Shown here: in pieces, positions 42,760 through 50,430 of the stretch
Layout of the letters: the number at the start of each line of letters is the position of its first letter
Numbering within the stretch: the first letter of the stretch is position 1
NCBI GenBank assembly: GCA_022824265.1
Contig: JAJEAG010000095.1
Location: 1-51,747 of the forward strand
Direction of reading: 5' to 3'
DNA: 51,747 nt
DNA from: Candidatus Poribacteria bacterium
GTDB taxonomy: Bacteria; Poribacteria; WGA-4E; WGA-3G
The notes under the pieces: generated by a model
Seen by the model: only the letters and a program-made list of their open reading frames with translations
The model's database searches: none
Told to the model about the DNA's origin: nothing
Position numbers and translations under genes: made by a program

Positions 42760-45252
42760 ATGAAGCCAATCAGAGTCATCGCACTCATAGGACTTATATT
42801 AGCACTGGCAACTTATTCTTTTGCCCTACAAGATGAAAAAGCACCAACACTCACAGAAGATCAGGCGCGTTTTGACCTTGATGGAAACGGTGAACTTAGT
42901 TCTGAAGAAAACTCACTGATGGTTCGAATCACAGGTATAGAGGCTATTAGTGGTGGCAAATATACACGTGAACAAATTGCACAGATGCGTGGCAATAATC
43001 CTCAAGGTTTTTTTGGTGGGGGACCACCTCCTGGTATTGGAGGAGGACCACAGCCCGGTGCCGGTAGAACGAGACGCGGACCACGACCAGCAGAAAAATT
43101 AGTGGTGCATTTTGATACCGACAAAGATGGGAAATTAACTGGTGATGAAAGAAAGGCTGCCCTTGAATCACGCGGGGAAGCATATAATCCCTCACAACGT
43201 GCTGGCACAGTAGTCGGTGATATTCAAGACGATATAAAATCGAGTCAGGCATCTACCCCAAAAGATTCCCCTGCATTCTATGATGCAGGAACTCTCCGCA
43301 CCTTATATCTTCGTTTCCACGATGAGGATTGGTATGCACAACTGAACGCATTTTATCGTACAGATGTTGAAGTGCCTGCTGAACTTGTCGTTGATGGAAA
43401 GATCTATTCTGAAATAGGTGTCCGCGCACGCGGCACATCGTCCTACTTTACTGTTGAATCTGCGAAGAAGTCCTTTAATATTGCAATAGACTACGGGGTT
43501 GACAACCAACGACTTTACGGGTACAAAACACTCAATTTGTTGAATGGACATAGAGATGCTTCCTTCTTGCGAGAGGTGTTATACAATCGTATAGCACGAG
43601 ACTATATTCCAGCCATGAAAACGAATCTTGTTAAATTGGTTATCAACGGTGAAAATTGGGGAGTTTATATCAACCTACAGCAGTATAACAAAGATTTTCT
43701 GGATGAGTGGTTTGATACAAGGAACGGAATACGATGGAAAGTGGGTCCTGGTGGAGGTGCGCTAATCGTACCAGGAAACGATATTGGATCGTATCAACAG
43801 ACTTATCAACTCAAGACCTCTAATGTTGAAAATCCGTGGGAAAAATTAATTGAGCTCTGTGAAATGCTTGATGCTAAAACACCTAATGAGAAGTTGGAAA
43901 CAGATCTGCTTTCTATATTTAACGTTGACCGCGCCTTGTGGCAGCTTGCTGTCTCCAATGTCTTTATGGATGACGATGGGTATATACATAAAGGAGGAGA
44001 TTTTTCAATTTATCAGGATGTCAACGAAAGATTTCATCTCATTTCGCACGATAACAACGAAAGTTTCATGTTTGGTGCTAATCGTGGTGGTGGCGGTCCA
44101 GGTGGCAGAGGTCCAGGCGGTTGGTCATGGGGTGAACTGTCAGTAGGGATGGTATCTCCAGTTACACATGCAGACAATGCTATGCGTCCAGTTATTAGCC
44201 GTCTTCTCGGTATTCCGGAATGGAAAGCAAGGTATATCGCACATGTAAAGACTGTCGTAGATGAATGGCTTGATTGGGGAAAGTTGGAGCCGATTATCAA
44301 AGAATACCATTCACTCATTGATTCAGAGGTACAGCAAGACAACAAAAAACTTTACGACTACAACGGATTTTTAGGAAGTGTTGATGGGGACCGTGGAGGA
44401 CGCACACCGAGTTATAAACGATTTGTTTTCCAAAGACGCGAAAATCTGCTTAATCATCCAGAATTGAATAAACCCACTCCGAAGATTACTGCCGTTTCTG
44501 AACCACAAGATGTTTTACCTGATCAACCCGTTGAAATTACAGTTGAATTGGATAATACTATTGCAGCAGATTCGGTTCTATTGTACTATGGTACTGACCG
44601 GCATTCAGTCTTTAGTCGCACGGTGATGTCAAAGCGTGGGAACGAATTTGTTGGTAATATCCCTGCTTTTCCAGTTGGAACAAAGGTTTATTATTACGTA
44701 GAAGCAAACGCTGTGAAAACACACGGCACAACAACATTTTCACCTGCCCGTGCGGAATTCGGTGCATCTGATTACCAAGTTCCAGCACCACGTGCTAAAG
44801 AGGTAGCAGTTGTAATTAACGAACTGATGGCAGCCAATACTGATAGTATTGCTGATCCACAGGGACAGTACGAGGACTGGCTTGAACTGCATAATATCAC
44901 TGATAAACCGGTTCTACTAACTGGAATGTATCTTACGGATAAAGTAGATAACCTGAAAAAATGGAAGTTTCCTAAAAATACTACGATTCCCCCGCGTGGG
45001 TACTTAATTGTGTGGTTAGATGAAGATGGTAAGGCAGCGGAAGGGCTGCATGCAAATTTTAAATTATCCCAAAATGGTGAAACAGTTATGCTTGTGGATA
45101 CCGATGCGCGCGGTAATCAAGTGATAGATGAGATTACATTCGAACAGCAGAAGAAAGATACTGCTATTGGAAGATTACCTAACGCTACTGGATCATTTCA
45201 AGTTATTCAGATGACACCTGGGACACAAAACCAAAAAACAAAAGAATATTAA
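42760..45252 (+). CDS. Secreted CotH-kinase-family protein with EF-hands and a lamin-tail domain
   Basis: AAGGAG precedes the ATG. The 830-residue product has a signal peptide (about 5-22) and two EF-hand loops, DLDGNGELSSEE (39-50) and DTDKDGKLTGDE (119-130), separated by a Gly/Pro-rich linker. The CotH domain follows at about 180-470 (GVRARGTSSYFT, KSFNIAIDY, YGYKTLNLLN, LKLVINGENWGVYINL-like block, FHLISHDNNESFMFG). A beta domain lies near 560-640, and a lamin-tail domain (VVINELMAANTDS, DWLELHNIT) at about 685-800. CotH is an atypical kinase that phosphorylates spore-coat proteins in Bacillus. This copy would act outside the cell, possibly on surface proteins. Confidence 0.9.
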   Translation: MKPIRVIALIGLILALATYSFALQDEKAPTLTEDQARFDLDGNGELSSEENSLMVRITGIEAISGGKYTREQIAQMRGNNPQGFFGGGPPPGIGGGPQPGAGRTRRGPRPAEKLVVHFDTDKDGKLTGDERKAALESRGEAYNPSQRAGTVVGDIQDDIKSSQASTPKDSPAFYDAGTLRTLYLRFHDEDWYAQLNAFYRTDVEVPAELVVDGKIYSEIGVRARGTSSYFTVESAKKSFNIAIDYGVDNQRLYGYKTLNLLNGHRDASFLREVLYNRIARDYIPAMKTNLVKLVINGENWGVYINLQQYNKDFLDEWFDTRNGIRWKVGPGGGALIVPGNDIGSYQQTYQLKTSNVENPWEKLIELCEMLDAKTPNEKLETDLLSIFNVDRALWQLAVSNVFMDDDGYIHKGGDFSIYQDVNERFHLISHDNNESFMFGANRGGGGPGGRGPGGWSWGELSVGMVSPVTHADNAMRPVISRLLGIPEWKARYIAHVKTVVDEWLDWGKLEPIIKEYHSLIDSEVQQDNKKLYDYNGFLGSVDGDRGGRTPSYKRFVFQRRENLLNHPELNKPTPKITAVSEPQDVLPDQPVEITVELDNTIAADSVLLYYGTDRHSVFSRTVMSKRGNEFVGNIPAFPVGTKVYYYVEANAVKTHGTTTFSPARAEFGASDYQVPAPRAKEVAVVINELMAANTDSIADPQGQYEDWLELHNITDKPVLLTGMYLTDKVDNLKKWKFPKNTTIPPRGYLIVWLDEDGKAAEGLHANFKLSQNGETVMLVDTDARGNQVIDEITFEQQKKDTAIGRLPNATGSFQVIQMTPGTQNQKTKEY

Positions 45253-45371
45253 CGGATCTCCAAAAGAAAAACGAACCATTTTGTGAGTGCAATGTCTAAC
45301 GGGTTAAAAGCATCATTTAAAACCCAAAACGAATAGAATTCGTGAGACGCAATTGACCTCTGGAGGAGATA

Positions 45372-45992
45372 ATGTCCGTTACTTCGCTTACTGCTGATAT
45401 GGAAACTTATTCGGAAATTGCCCAAGTGGAAGAATTTGACTCCCAACAGGAACGTGAATTAATCTTGCGATGTCAAGAGAGAGATACTGCTGCGATGGGA
45501 ACCTTAGTTGTGCAATACCAACATTGGGTTTATAACATTGCTTTCGGTCTACTTGGTCACCATGAAGATGCTCAGGATGCAGCGCAAGATGCATTTTTAT
45601 CGGTTTGGCAGAATATTGATAGTTTTCAGTTCAGATCCAGATTCTCCACTTGGCTTTATCGAATAGTCAGAAACAAGTGTCTTAATGTCATTGACCAGCG
45701 CAAACGTAGAAAGACCGATCCGATGGAGATAGACGACTCGCAGCCTTGGGTGCCACTTGATAATGTGACACCTGAACATGAAACACTCCGTACCGAACAG
45801 AATGAGATACTTCATGCTGCACTTGATAGGTTAAAGGAAAGTTATAGAACGATTTTGATTTTGCGTGAATTGCGCGAACTCTCTTATGAAGAGATTGCTG
45901 AAGTGCTGAATTGCACGCTTGGTCGTGTCAAATCTCGACTGCATGAGGCGCGGAAAGCATTACGAACAGAACTTGAACGTATTGATTGGTAA
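45372..45992 (+). CDS. ECF-type RNA polymerase sigma factor (SigE/SigW-like)
   Basis: GGAGGAG lies four bases before the ATG. The 206-residue product has sigma region 2 (VYNIAFGLLGHHEDAQDAAQ, then FLSVWQ, near 53-82, and STWLYRIVRNKCLN near 94-107) and region 4 (LKESYRTILILRELRELSYE, then EIAEVLNCTLGRVKSRLHEARK, near 155-196). Region 3 is absent, as in group IV sigma factors. A zinc anti-sigma gene and an RseB-like gene follow on the same strand, reproducing the rpoE-rseA-rseB order. The cassette should respond to envelope stress. Confidence 0.92.
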   Translation: MSVTSLTADMETYSEIAQVEEFDSQQERELILRCQERDTAAMGTLVVQYQHWVYNIAFGLLGHHEDAQDAAQDAFLSVWQNIDSFQFRSRFSTWLYRIVRNKCLNVIDQRKRRKTDPMEIDDSQPWVPLDNVTPEHETLRTEQNEILHAALDRLKESYRTILILRELRELSYEEIAEVLNCTLGRVKSRLHEARKALRTELERIDW

Positions 45993-46103
45993 AATGTTGG
46001 TTTGATAATAATGGTAGATATGAATATTACTCTAACGACTATGAGGTGTATTTGAAGACTTTAACTGCTAATGCCAAATTAACCTGATTCGTCATGTTTT
46101 CAC

Positions 46104-46165
46104 GGGCGAGGAAACCTCGCCCCTACTGGCAGTTCTTTGGTCCAAGTGCGGTTAGGAAACCGCAC
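46104..46165. repeat. Two hairpins of the CCTAC-flanked family between sigma and anti-sigma genes
   Basis: GGGCGAGG (46104-46111), loop AAA, CCTCGCCC (46115-46122), then CTAC. Next GTGCGGTT (46146-46153), loop AGGA, AACCGCAC (46158-46165), then CTACC. Both have 8-base perfect arms. Placed between co-functional genes, they could attenuate transcription or stabilise the upstream message. Confidence 0.8.
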
Positions 46166-46227
46166 CTACCGTTGAAAAACAAGATAAATCTCGTTAATTG
46201 GGTATAATAACTTAATTGGTTAATAAA

Positions 46228-46737
46228 ATGAAACATCATCGTATCCAAAAACATTTATCTGCGTATTTAGACAATGAATTAACATCTGTTCTGCAAAAGA
46301 AGGTGGATGACCATGTCCGTGTCTGTCAAGAATGTAAGGACATGCTTGCAGATTTCAAGGTAAACCGAGAGCTGATTGCAGAACTTGTACAACCTGCGCC
46401 GTCTATGAAGGACGCTGTTTTGGCAAAAATTCGTGAAACAGAAAGTGCAGGTGAAAATATTATTTCAACCTTAAGACGTTGGATTTTTCGTCCTATTACT
46501 GTTGGTGCAACAGCCTTTTCAACGGTCTGCCTGGTTGTTGCGTTGTACTATTTCACATATTCACCTGTTCCGCAATATGATGAACTTGTTGATTTCTATT
46601 TTGGGGTTCACACGGAAGAGGTGGCGAATAATCCGTTGAAGTCGAATGTTGTAACTCCGCTTAGTACTCCTGAAACGGACACTACGGATTTTAGTGAAGA
46701 GACAGAGACGTTACTTGATTTATATTTTGAGGATTAA
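46228..46737 (+). CDS. Zinc-finger anti-sigma factor
   Basis: ATG at 46228 is preferred over TTG at 46216; neither has a strong ribosome site. The 169-residue product begins with an anti-sigma zinc-binding domain whose HVRVCQECKD segment (residues 28-37) gives the H-x3-C-x2-C ligands. One membrane helix follows near 92-112 (TVGATAFSTVCLVVALYYFT). A short acidic extracytoplasmic tail completes it. It should hold the ECF factor encoded at 45372-45992 at the membrane until proteolysis releases it. A TATAAT at 46203-46208 hints at an extra promoter. Confidence 0.88.
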   Translation: MKHHRIQKHLSAYLDNELTSVLQKKVDDHVRVCQECKDMLADFKVNRELIAELVQPAPSMKDAVLAKIRETESAGENIISTLRRWIFRPITVGATAFSTVCLVVALYYFTYSPVPQYDELVDFYFGVHTEEVANNPLKSNVVTPLSTPETDTTDFSEETETLLDLYFED

Positions 46738-46773
46738 GGTCTCATCTGGTTGAATCAAACATTTGGTGATCCT

Positions 46774-47847
46774 ATGCGAATGAAACCGCTATTTGTGTTT
46801 TACTGTTTGACGTTATTTGTTCTTATCTTGACATCCAGTTCCCTTTTTGCTGATGTTGACACGTTAAAACGTATCGCGGAAGCAGAAAGTGATGTTGCTT
46901 ATGTTGGTCTCCGTCTCAAGACATTTAGCACATCAAACGGTTCACGGACAATGGAAGAGATGGTCATTCATAAAACCGTAGAAGACTCTTATCGTAAGGT
47001 TGTATCCATTGTCGGAGGACCAAAGTCAATTACCGAAGAGAACAAGCCTGAGAAGCAAGGGAACGACAACAACAGAAACAGAAATGACCGTAGGAGAAGT
47101 AGAGAATTTAGATGGATGCGTCACCGAAGCCAATTTTCAATAAAAGAAATTGAATTGATTGCCCAAAACTATGAATTGGAACTAAGACATTGGGGAGAAA
47201 AGATTGCTGGTCATGAAACAGATCTACTAATCATTCAACCTAAATATACTGGTAGATCTACAAAACATATCTACTTTTCTCGCGAGAAAGGGGTGATTTT
47301 GCGGGTGGAAGATTTAGATTCTGCTGGTATCTTGAGGGATATGTCCGTTTATAACCGCATTAGTTTTGATACCAAAGTAGTGAATAACAAGTGGGAAAGT
47401 TTAAAAAAGGAAATTAAACCGGAACCGAGGAATAACAGTCCTGTTATTACAATTGCTGAAGCTGCAAAAGTACTTAAGAAAAAGCCAATTCAACCGAAGT
47501 ACTTACCCCCGGGCTTTCAACTCCAAGGTTTGTATAAACTTCAATTTAGAGGGAATCATCCGATTCGATTGAAATATTCAGATGGTTTGTTGGATTTCAA
47601 TTTATATGAGACTACAGAAGAGGTCCGATCTGAAGAATCAAACAGACCAGATAATCGTGGGGATAGAAATAGAAACAGACCTGTGCTTAAAATTGGTGAT
47701 ATTTCAGTGCGTAAATATCAACGTGGACCGGACAATGCATTTGGTTGGTCAAGTGATGGCATCAATTTCTTTTTATCCGGTCCGATACCCGTTGACGAAT
47801 TGCAGAAAGTGGTGGAGTCTATCATTGTCAAAAAAGATTCGAAGTAG
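46774..47847 (+). CDS. RseB/MucB-like periplasmic sigma-regulatory protein
   Basis: ATG at 46774 gives a good signal peptide (LFVFYCLTLFVLILTSSSLF, cleavage after FAD region); TTG at 46750 is an alternative. The N-terminal half (about 25-210) follows the RseB/MucB lipoprotein-like fold (SDVAYVGLRLKTF, KHIYFSREKGVILRVEDLD), and the C-terminal part (about 235-355) has YLPPGFQLQG and SDGLLDFNLYE. An Asn/Arg-rich insert (NDNNRNRNDRRRSREFR) near residue 90 and a second (RGDRNRNRP) near 298 are unusual. RseB shields the anti-sigma factor from proteolysis and senses mislocalised lipoproteins or LPS. The position supports the same role here. Confidence 0.8.
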   Translation: MRMKPLFVFYCLTLFVLILTSSSLFADVDTLKRIAEAESDVAYVGLRLKTFSTSNGSRTMEEMVIHKTVEDSYRKVVSIVGGPKSITEENKPEKQGNDNNRNRNDRRRSREFRWMRHRSQFSIKEIELIAQNYELELRHWGEKIAGHETDLLIIQPKYTGRSTKHIYFSREKGVILRVEDLDSAGILRDMSVYNRISFDTKVVNNKWESLKKEIKPEPRNNSPVITIAEAAKVLKKKPIQPKYLPPGFQLQGLYKLQFRGNHPIRLKYSDGLLDFNLYETTEEVRSEESNRPDNRGDRNRNRPVLKIGDISVRKYQRGPDNAFGWSSDGINFFLSGPIPVDELQKVVESIIVKKDSK

Positions 47848-47877
47848 TTTTAAATATAGAATAATTGATGTTTTGTA

Positions 47878-47913
47878 GGTTGGGTTGTACGTTGTGTAAG
47901 CCCGACCTTTTTT
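47878..47913 (+). terminator. Rho-independent terminator after the sigma cassette
   Basis: GGTTGGG (47878-47884) pairs with CCCGACC (47901-47907), one G-T wobble, followed by six T (47908-47913). The loop is long (16 bases). The sequence also resembles the GTAGGTCGGG-type dispersed repeat, so it may be a repeat recruited as a terminator. Confidence 0.6.
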
Positions 47914-47962
47914 GTTATAGAACGGTATGCTGGAATTAACTCAAAATTTATAGGAGATAATA

Positions 47963-48757
47963 ATGAAGTATGTTAATTTACTAATAATTGGACTACTTTT
48001 TATAGGGAATGTATATGCTGATAGTATTAAAGACGAACTTGAAAAATCACCGCGACATGGTGAGTGGGTTAAAATCACAGCTGCGGATGAGCATGCTATC
48101 AATGCTTTTATTGTATTTCCTGAAGTGAAAGAACCTGCAACGGCTATCATTGTTATACACGAGATTTTTGGCTTGACCGATTGGATTCGTCTTGTTGCAG
48201 ATAGACTTGCTGCGGACGGGTTTGTTGCTATTTGTCCAGACCTTTTGACTGGTTTGGGTCCTGATGGTGGTGGAACGGAGAGTTTCGCCTCTGGCGATGA
48301 TGTGCGACGTGCAATCCGTAATCTATCCAAAGAACGCGTGAATACTGACCTTGATGCAGTCCGCAAATATGTCAGTGATTTACCATCAACGAATGATAAG
48401 GTTGCGGTATCTGGTTTCTGTTGGGGTGGTGCTCGGACATTTCAATATGCTGTTCATTCTGATGAGATCGTTGGTGCATTTGTGTTTTACGGTTCGGCAC
48501 CTTCAGTAGATGATATACCTAAAATTTCTGTGCCTGTCTACGGGTTCTATGGTGAAAACGATAATCGGATTAATGCGACAATTGATGCTACCAAAGAAGC
48601 CGCGGATGCCGCTGAGGTTACATATCAACCTGTTATTTATGAAGAGGTAGGACACGGGTTTTTACGGAGAGGTATGGCGGATGATGCAAGTGATACACAG
48701 AAAGCTGCTGTCAAATCGGCGTGGGAACGGTGGATTAAGCTTTTAGGTGAACTATAA
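47963..48757 (+). CDS. Exported dienelactone hydrolase-family protein
   Basis: GGAG lies seven bases before the ATG. The 264-residue product has a signal peptide (about 4-19, YADS) and an alpha/beta-hydrolase fold with the family's Cys nucleophile C153 in GFCWGG, D200 (YGENDNR) and H231 (GHGF). Dienelactone hydrolases open lactones in chlorocatechol breakdown, but this broad family includes many carboxylesterases, and an exported copy is unlikely to be the catabolic enzyme. The neighbouring SDR starts 13 bases after its stop. Confidence 0.9.
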   Translation: MKYVNLLIIGLLFIGNVYADSIKDELEKSPRHGEWVKITAADEHAINAFIVFPEVKEPATAIIVIHEIFGLTDWIRLVADRLAADGFVAICPDLLTGLGPDGGGTESFASGDDVRRAIRNLSKERVNTDLDAVRKYVSDLPSTNDKVAVSGFCWGGARTFQYAVHSDEIVGAFVFYGSAPSVDDIPKISVPVYGFYGENDNRINATIDATKEAADAAEVTYQPVIYEEVGHGFLRRGMADDASDTQKAAVKSAWERWIKLLGEL

Positions 48758-48770
48758 ACAGGGAACACAC

Positions 48771-49535
48771 ATGGCAAACCGACTAAAAGATAAGATTGCA
48801 ATTGTTACTGGTGCCGCGCGAGGGATTGGTGCGAAAAGTGCTGAACTCTTTGCGGCAGAAGGTGCATCTGTTGCTATCTGGGACTTGAACGAGGAACGCG
48901 GCAAACAGACCGCTCAACAGATACAAGACAAAGGCGGCACTGCGATTTTCTGTAAGTGCGATGTTACGGATTCAGAGCAGATAGAAAAAGCAACACAACG
49001 GGTTACATCAGAACTTGGAACTCCGAATGTGCTGTTTAATAATGCTGGTATCGCTGTCGTTGGAGAATTGGAACATATTTCTGAAGCGGATTGGGATCGA
49101 CAGTATGCTGTGAACGTAAAGAGCATCTATCTCGTCTCACGGTCAATTATTCCGTTGATGCGTACTGCGGGTGGCGGTTCAATTATCAATATGGGAAGTG
49201 AATCAGCATTTGTTGGTTTTCCCATGCATCCTGCCTATACCTCCTCCAAGGCAGCAGTGGTTCATCTCACTCGGAGCATGGCTGTTCGTTATGCTGAGGA
49301 TAATATCCGTGTAAATAGTCTGTGTCCGGGTACGATTAATACCGAACTGTATCAGGAATTTATTGCACAACAAGCGGATCCGGAAGCAGTGAATAGAGAG
49401 ATTGATGAGATGCATCCGTTAGGTATCGGTGAACCGGTTGATATTGCTTGGGCGGCGGTTTATTTGGCATCTGATGAGTCTCGGTATATGACGGGTGCAC
49501 CGATGCTTGTTGAGGGTGGGATATTGTCAATGTAA
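48771..49535 (+). CDS. Short-chain dehydrogenase/reductase (classical SDR)
   Basis: ATG at 48771 is chosen for AGGGAA seven bases upstream; an ATG at 48747 lies inside the preceding gene. The 254-residue product has TGAARGIG (the nucleotide loop, about 13-20), the NNAG motif near 90, the catalytic Ser in NMGSESAF near 142, and Y-x3-K in YTSSK near 156. SLCPGTINTELY near 184 completes the fold. The substrate is unassigned (many are 3-oxoacyl or sugar alcohol dehydrogenases). Its stop codon sits inside a 30-base palindrome. Confidence 0.92.
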   Translation: MANRLKDKIAIVTGAARGIGAKSAELFAAEGASVAIWDLNEERGKQTAQQIQDKGGTAIFCKCDVTDSEQIEKATQRVTSELGTPNVLFNNAGIAVVGELEHISEADWDRQYAVNVKSIYLVSRSIIPLMRTAGGGSIINMGSESAFVGFPMHPAYTSSKAAVVHLTRSMAVRYAEDNIRVNSLCPGTINTELYQEFIAQQADPEAVNREIDEMHPLGIGEPVDIAWAAVYLASDESRYMTGAPMLVEGGILSM

Positions 49536-49561
49536 GAGGCGCAATTCATTGCGCCTCTTAC
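49532..49561. repeat. Perfect REP-type palindrome upstream of the RAYT gene
   Basis: GTAAGAGGCGCAAT (49532-49545), spacer TC, ATTGCGCCTCTTAC (49548-49561). The 14-base arms are perfect. It overlaps the SDR stop codon and could act as a transcription-ending or message-stabilising hairpin. The core GGCGCAAT recurs in the array downstream of the transposase gene. Confidence 0.85.
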
Positions 49562-49652
49562 ATTCGTAAACAAAATGAATGAAGATGTATCGTTATCGTA
49601 AACTTACCCCTATTAAAAAACAGAAACTATTAGACAGAGACATTTGAGAGGT

Positions 49653-50174
49653 ATGCCAAACCATAGACCACCGCGTTTTGGAAACTTCAGCGGATTTTTC
49701 CTGATAACCGCGTCTACTTATGAACATAAATCATATTTTAACAACGTTGAAAAGCGAACATGGTTATACAATGAACTACAAAGAGAATTACAGAATGCCC
49801 AAATTCCTATTAGTGGATGGGTGGTATTACCGAATCATTACCACTTGTTAGTAGAATGTAATCCACTTTTATCAATTAGTCTACCATTGCGGAGCGTTCA
49901 TGCCCGTAGTGCGCGTGAATTGAATCGTCGCGATGGAGTGTCTGGTCGTAAAGTTTGGTATCTTTTCAGCGATCGGCAAATTCGCAATGAATCTCATTAT
50001 TACACAACGCTAAACTATCTTCACTACAATCCGACAAAACATGGTTATGTTGAAAAACCATTAAACTGGAAATGTTCAAGTTTACATTGGTACGAAAAGC
50101 ATTTTGGAATAGATTGGTTACGGGATCTGTGGCAAAAATACCCTGTACTCGATTATGGTAAGGGTTGGGATTGA
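49653..50174 (+). CDS. REP-associated tyrosine transposase (RAYT, Y1/HUH type), 5' end frameshifted
   Basis: From ATG 49653 the product has 173 residues with the Y1 transposase fold: FFLITASTYEHKSYF (15-29), the metal-binding PNHYHLLVE (60-68, HUH-type H62 and H64), SDRQIRNESHYYTTLNYLHY (106-125, containing the catalytic Tyr) and NPTKHGYV. A conserved RAYT-like N-terminus (MYRYRKLTPIKK) is found at 49585 in another frame and stops at 49645-49647. One extra A in the A6 run (49615-49620) would join the two frames. The HUH domain is complete even without that end, so activity is possible. The gene is bracketed by the palindromes it may act on. Confidence 0.88.
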   Translation: MPNHRPPRFGNFSGFFLITASTYEHKSYFNNVEKRTWLYNELQRELQNAQIPISGWVVLPNHYHLLVECNPLLSISLPLRSVHARSARELNRRDGVSGRKVWYLFSDRQIRNESHYYTTLNYLHYNPTKHGYVEKPLNWKCSSLHWYEKHFGIDWLRDLWQKYPVLDYGKGWD

Positions 50175-50228
50175 TAGGTTTGTAGGATTAAGGTATTTAG
50201 TATATGTGGTGTATGAACTAAAAATATA

Positions 50229-50407
50229 ATGTAAGAGGCGCAATTCATTGCGCGACTACAAACGAATGTAAGAGAATATGGATTGTGCTTATATAAACGG
50301 ATATAAAAGGCACGTGGATTGCCCAACTACAAATGGATGTAAGAGACTATGTATTTTGCTTGTATAAACGGATGTAAGAGGCGCGTGAATTGCGCGACTA
50401 CAAACAC
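50229..50407. repeat. Tandem REP array (five units, alternating A-B-A-B-A)
   Basis: Units start at 50229, 50266, 50301, 50337 and 50372, each 35-37 bases and beginning ATGTAAGAG or ATATAAAAG. Units 1, 3 and 5 hold a short palindrome (GCGCAATTCATTGCGC in unit 1) and end ACTACAAA. Units 2 and 4 are AT-rich and end TATAAACGG. The A-B pair therefore repeats every 71-72 bases. The array lies directly downstream of the RAYT gene, matching the known pairing of such transposases with REP clusters. Confidence 0.8.
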
Positions 50408-50430
50408 ACCTCCTACAAACAATATTTTAT

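Noticed and set aside
49532-49561. Calling the palindrome after the SDR gene a rho-independent terminator
   Set aside because: It is a strong hairpin but no T-run follows on either side; its core matches the REP family instead.
50229-50407. Regularly spaced 35-37 base units that could look like a CRISPR array
   Set aside because: Units are contiguous without unique spacers, alternate between two related types, contain palindromes and sit beside a RAYT gene; no cas genes are present.
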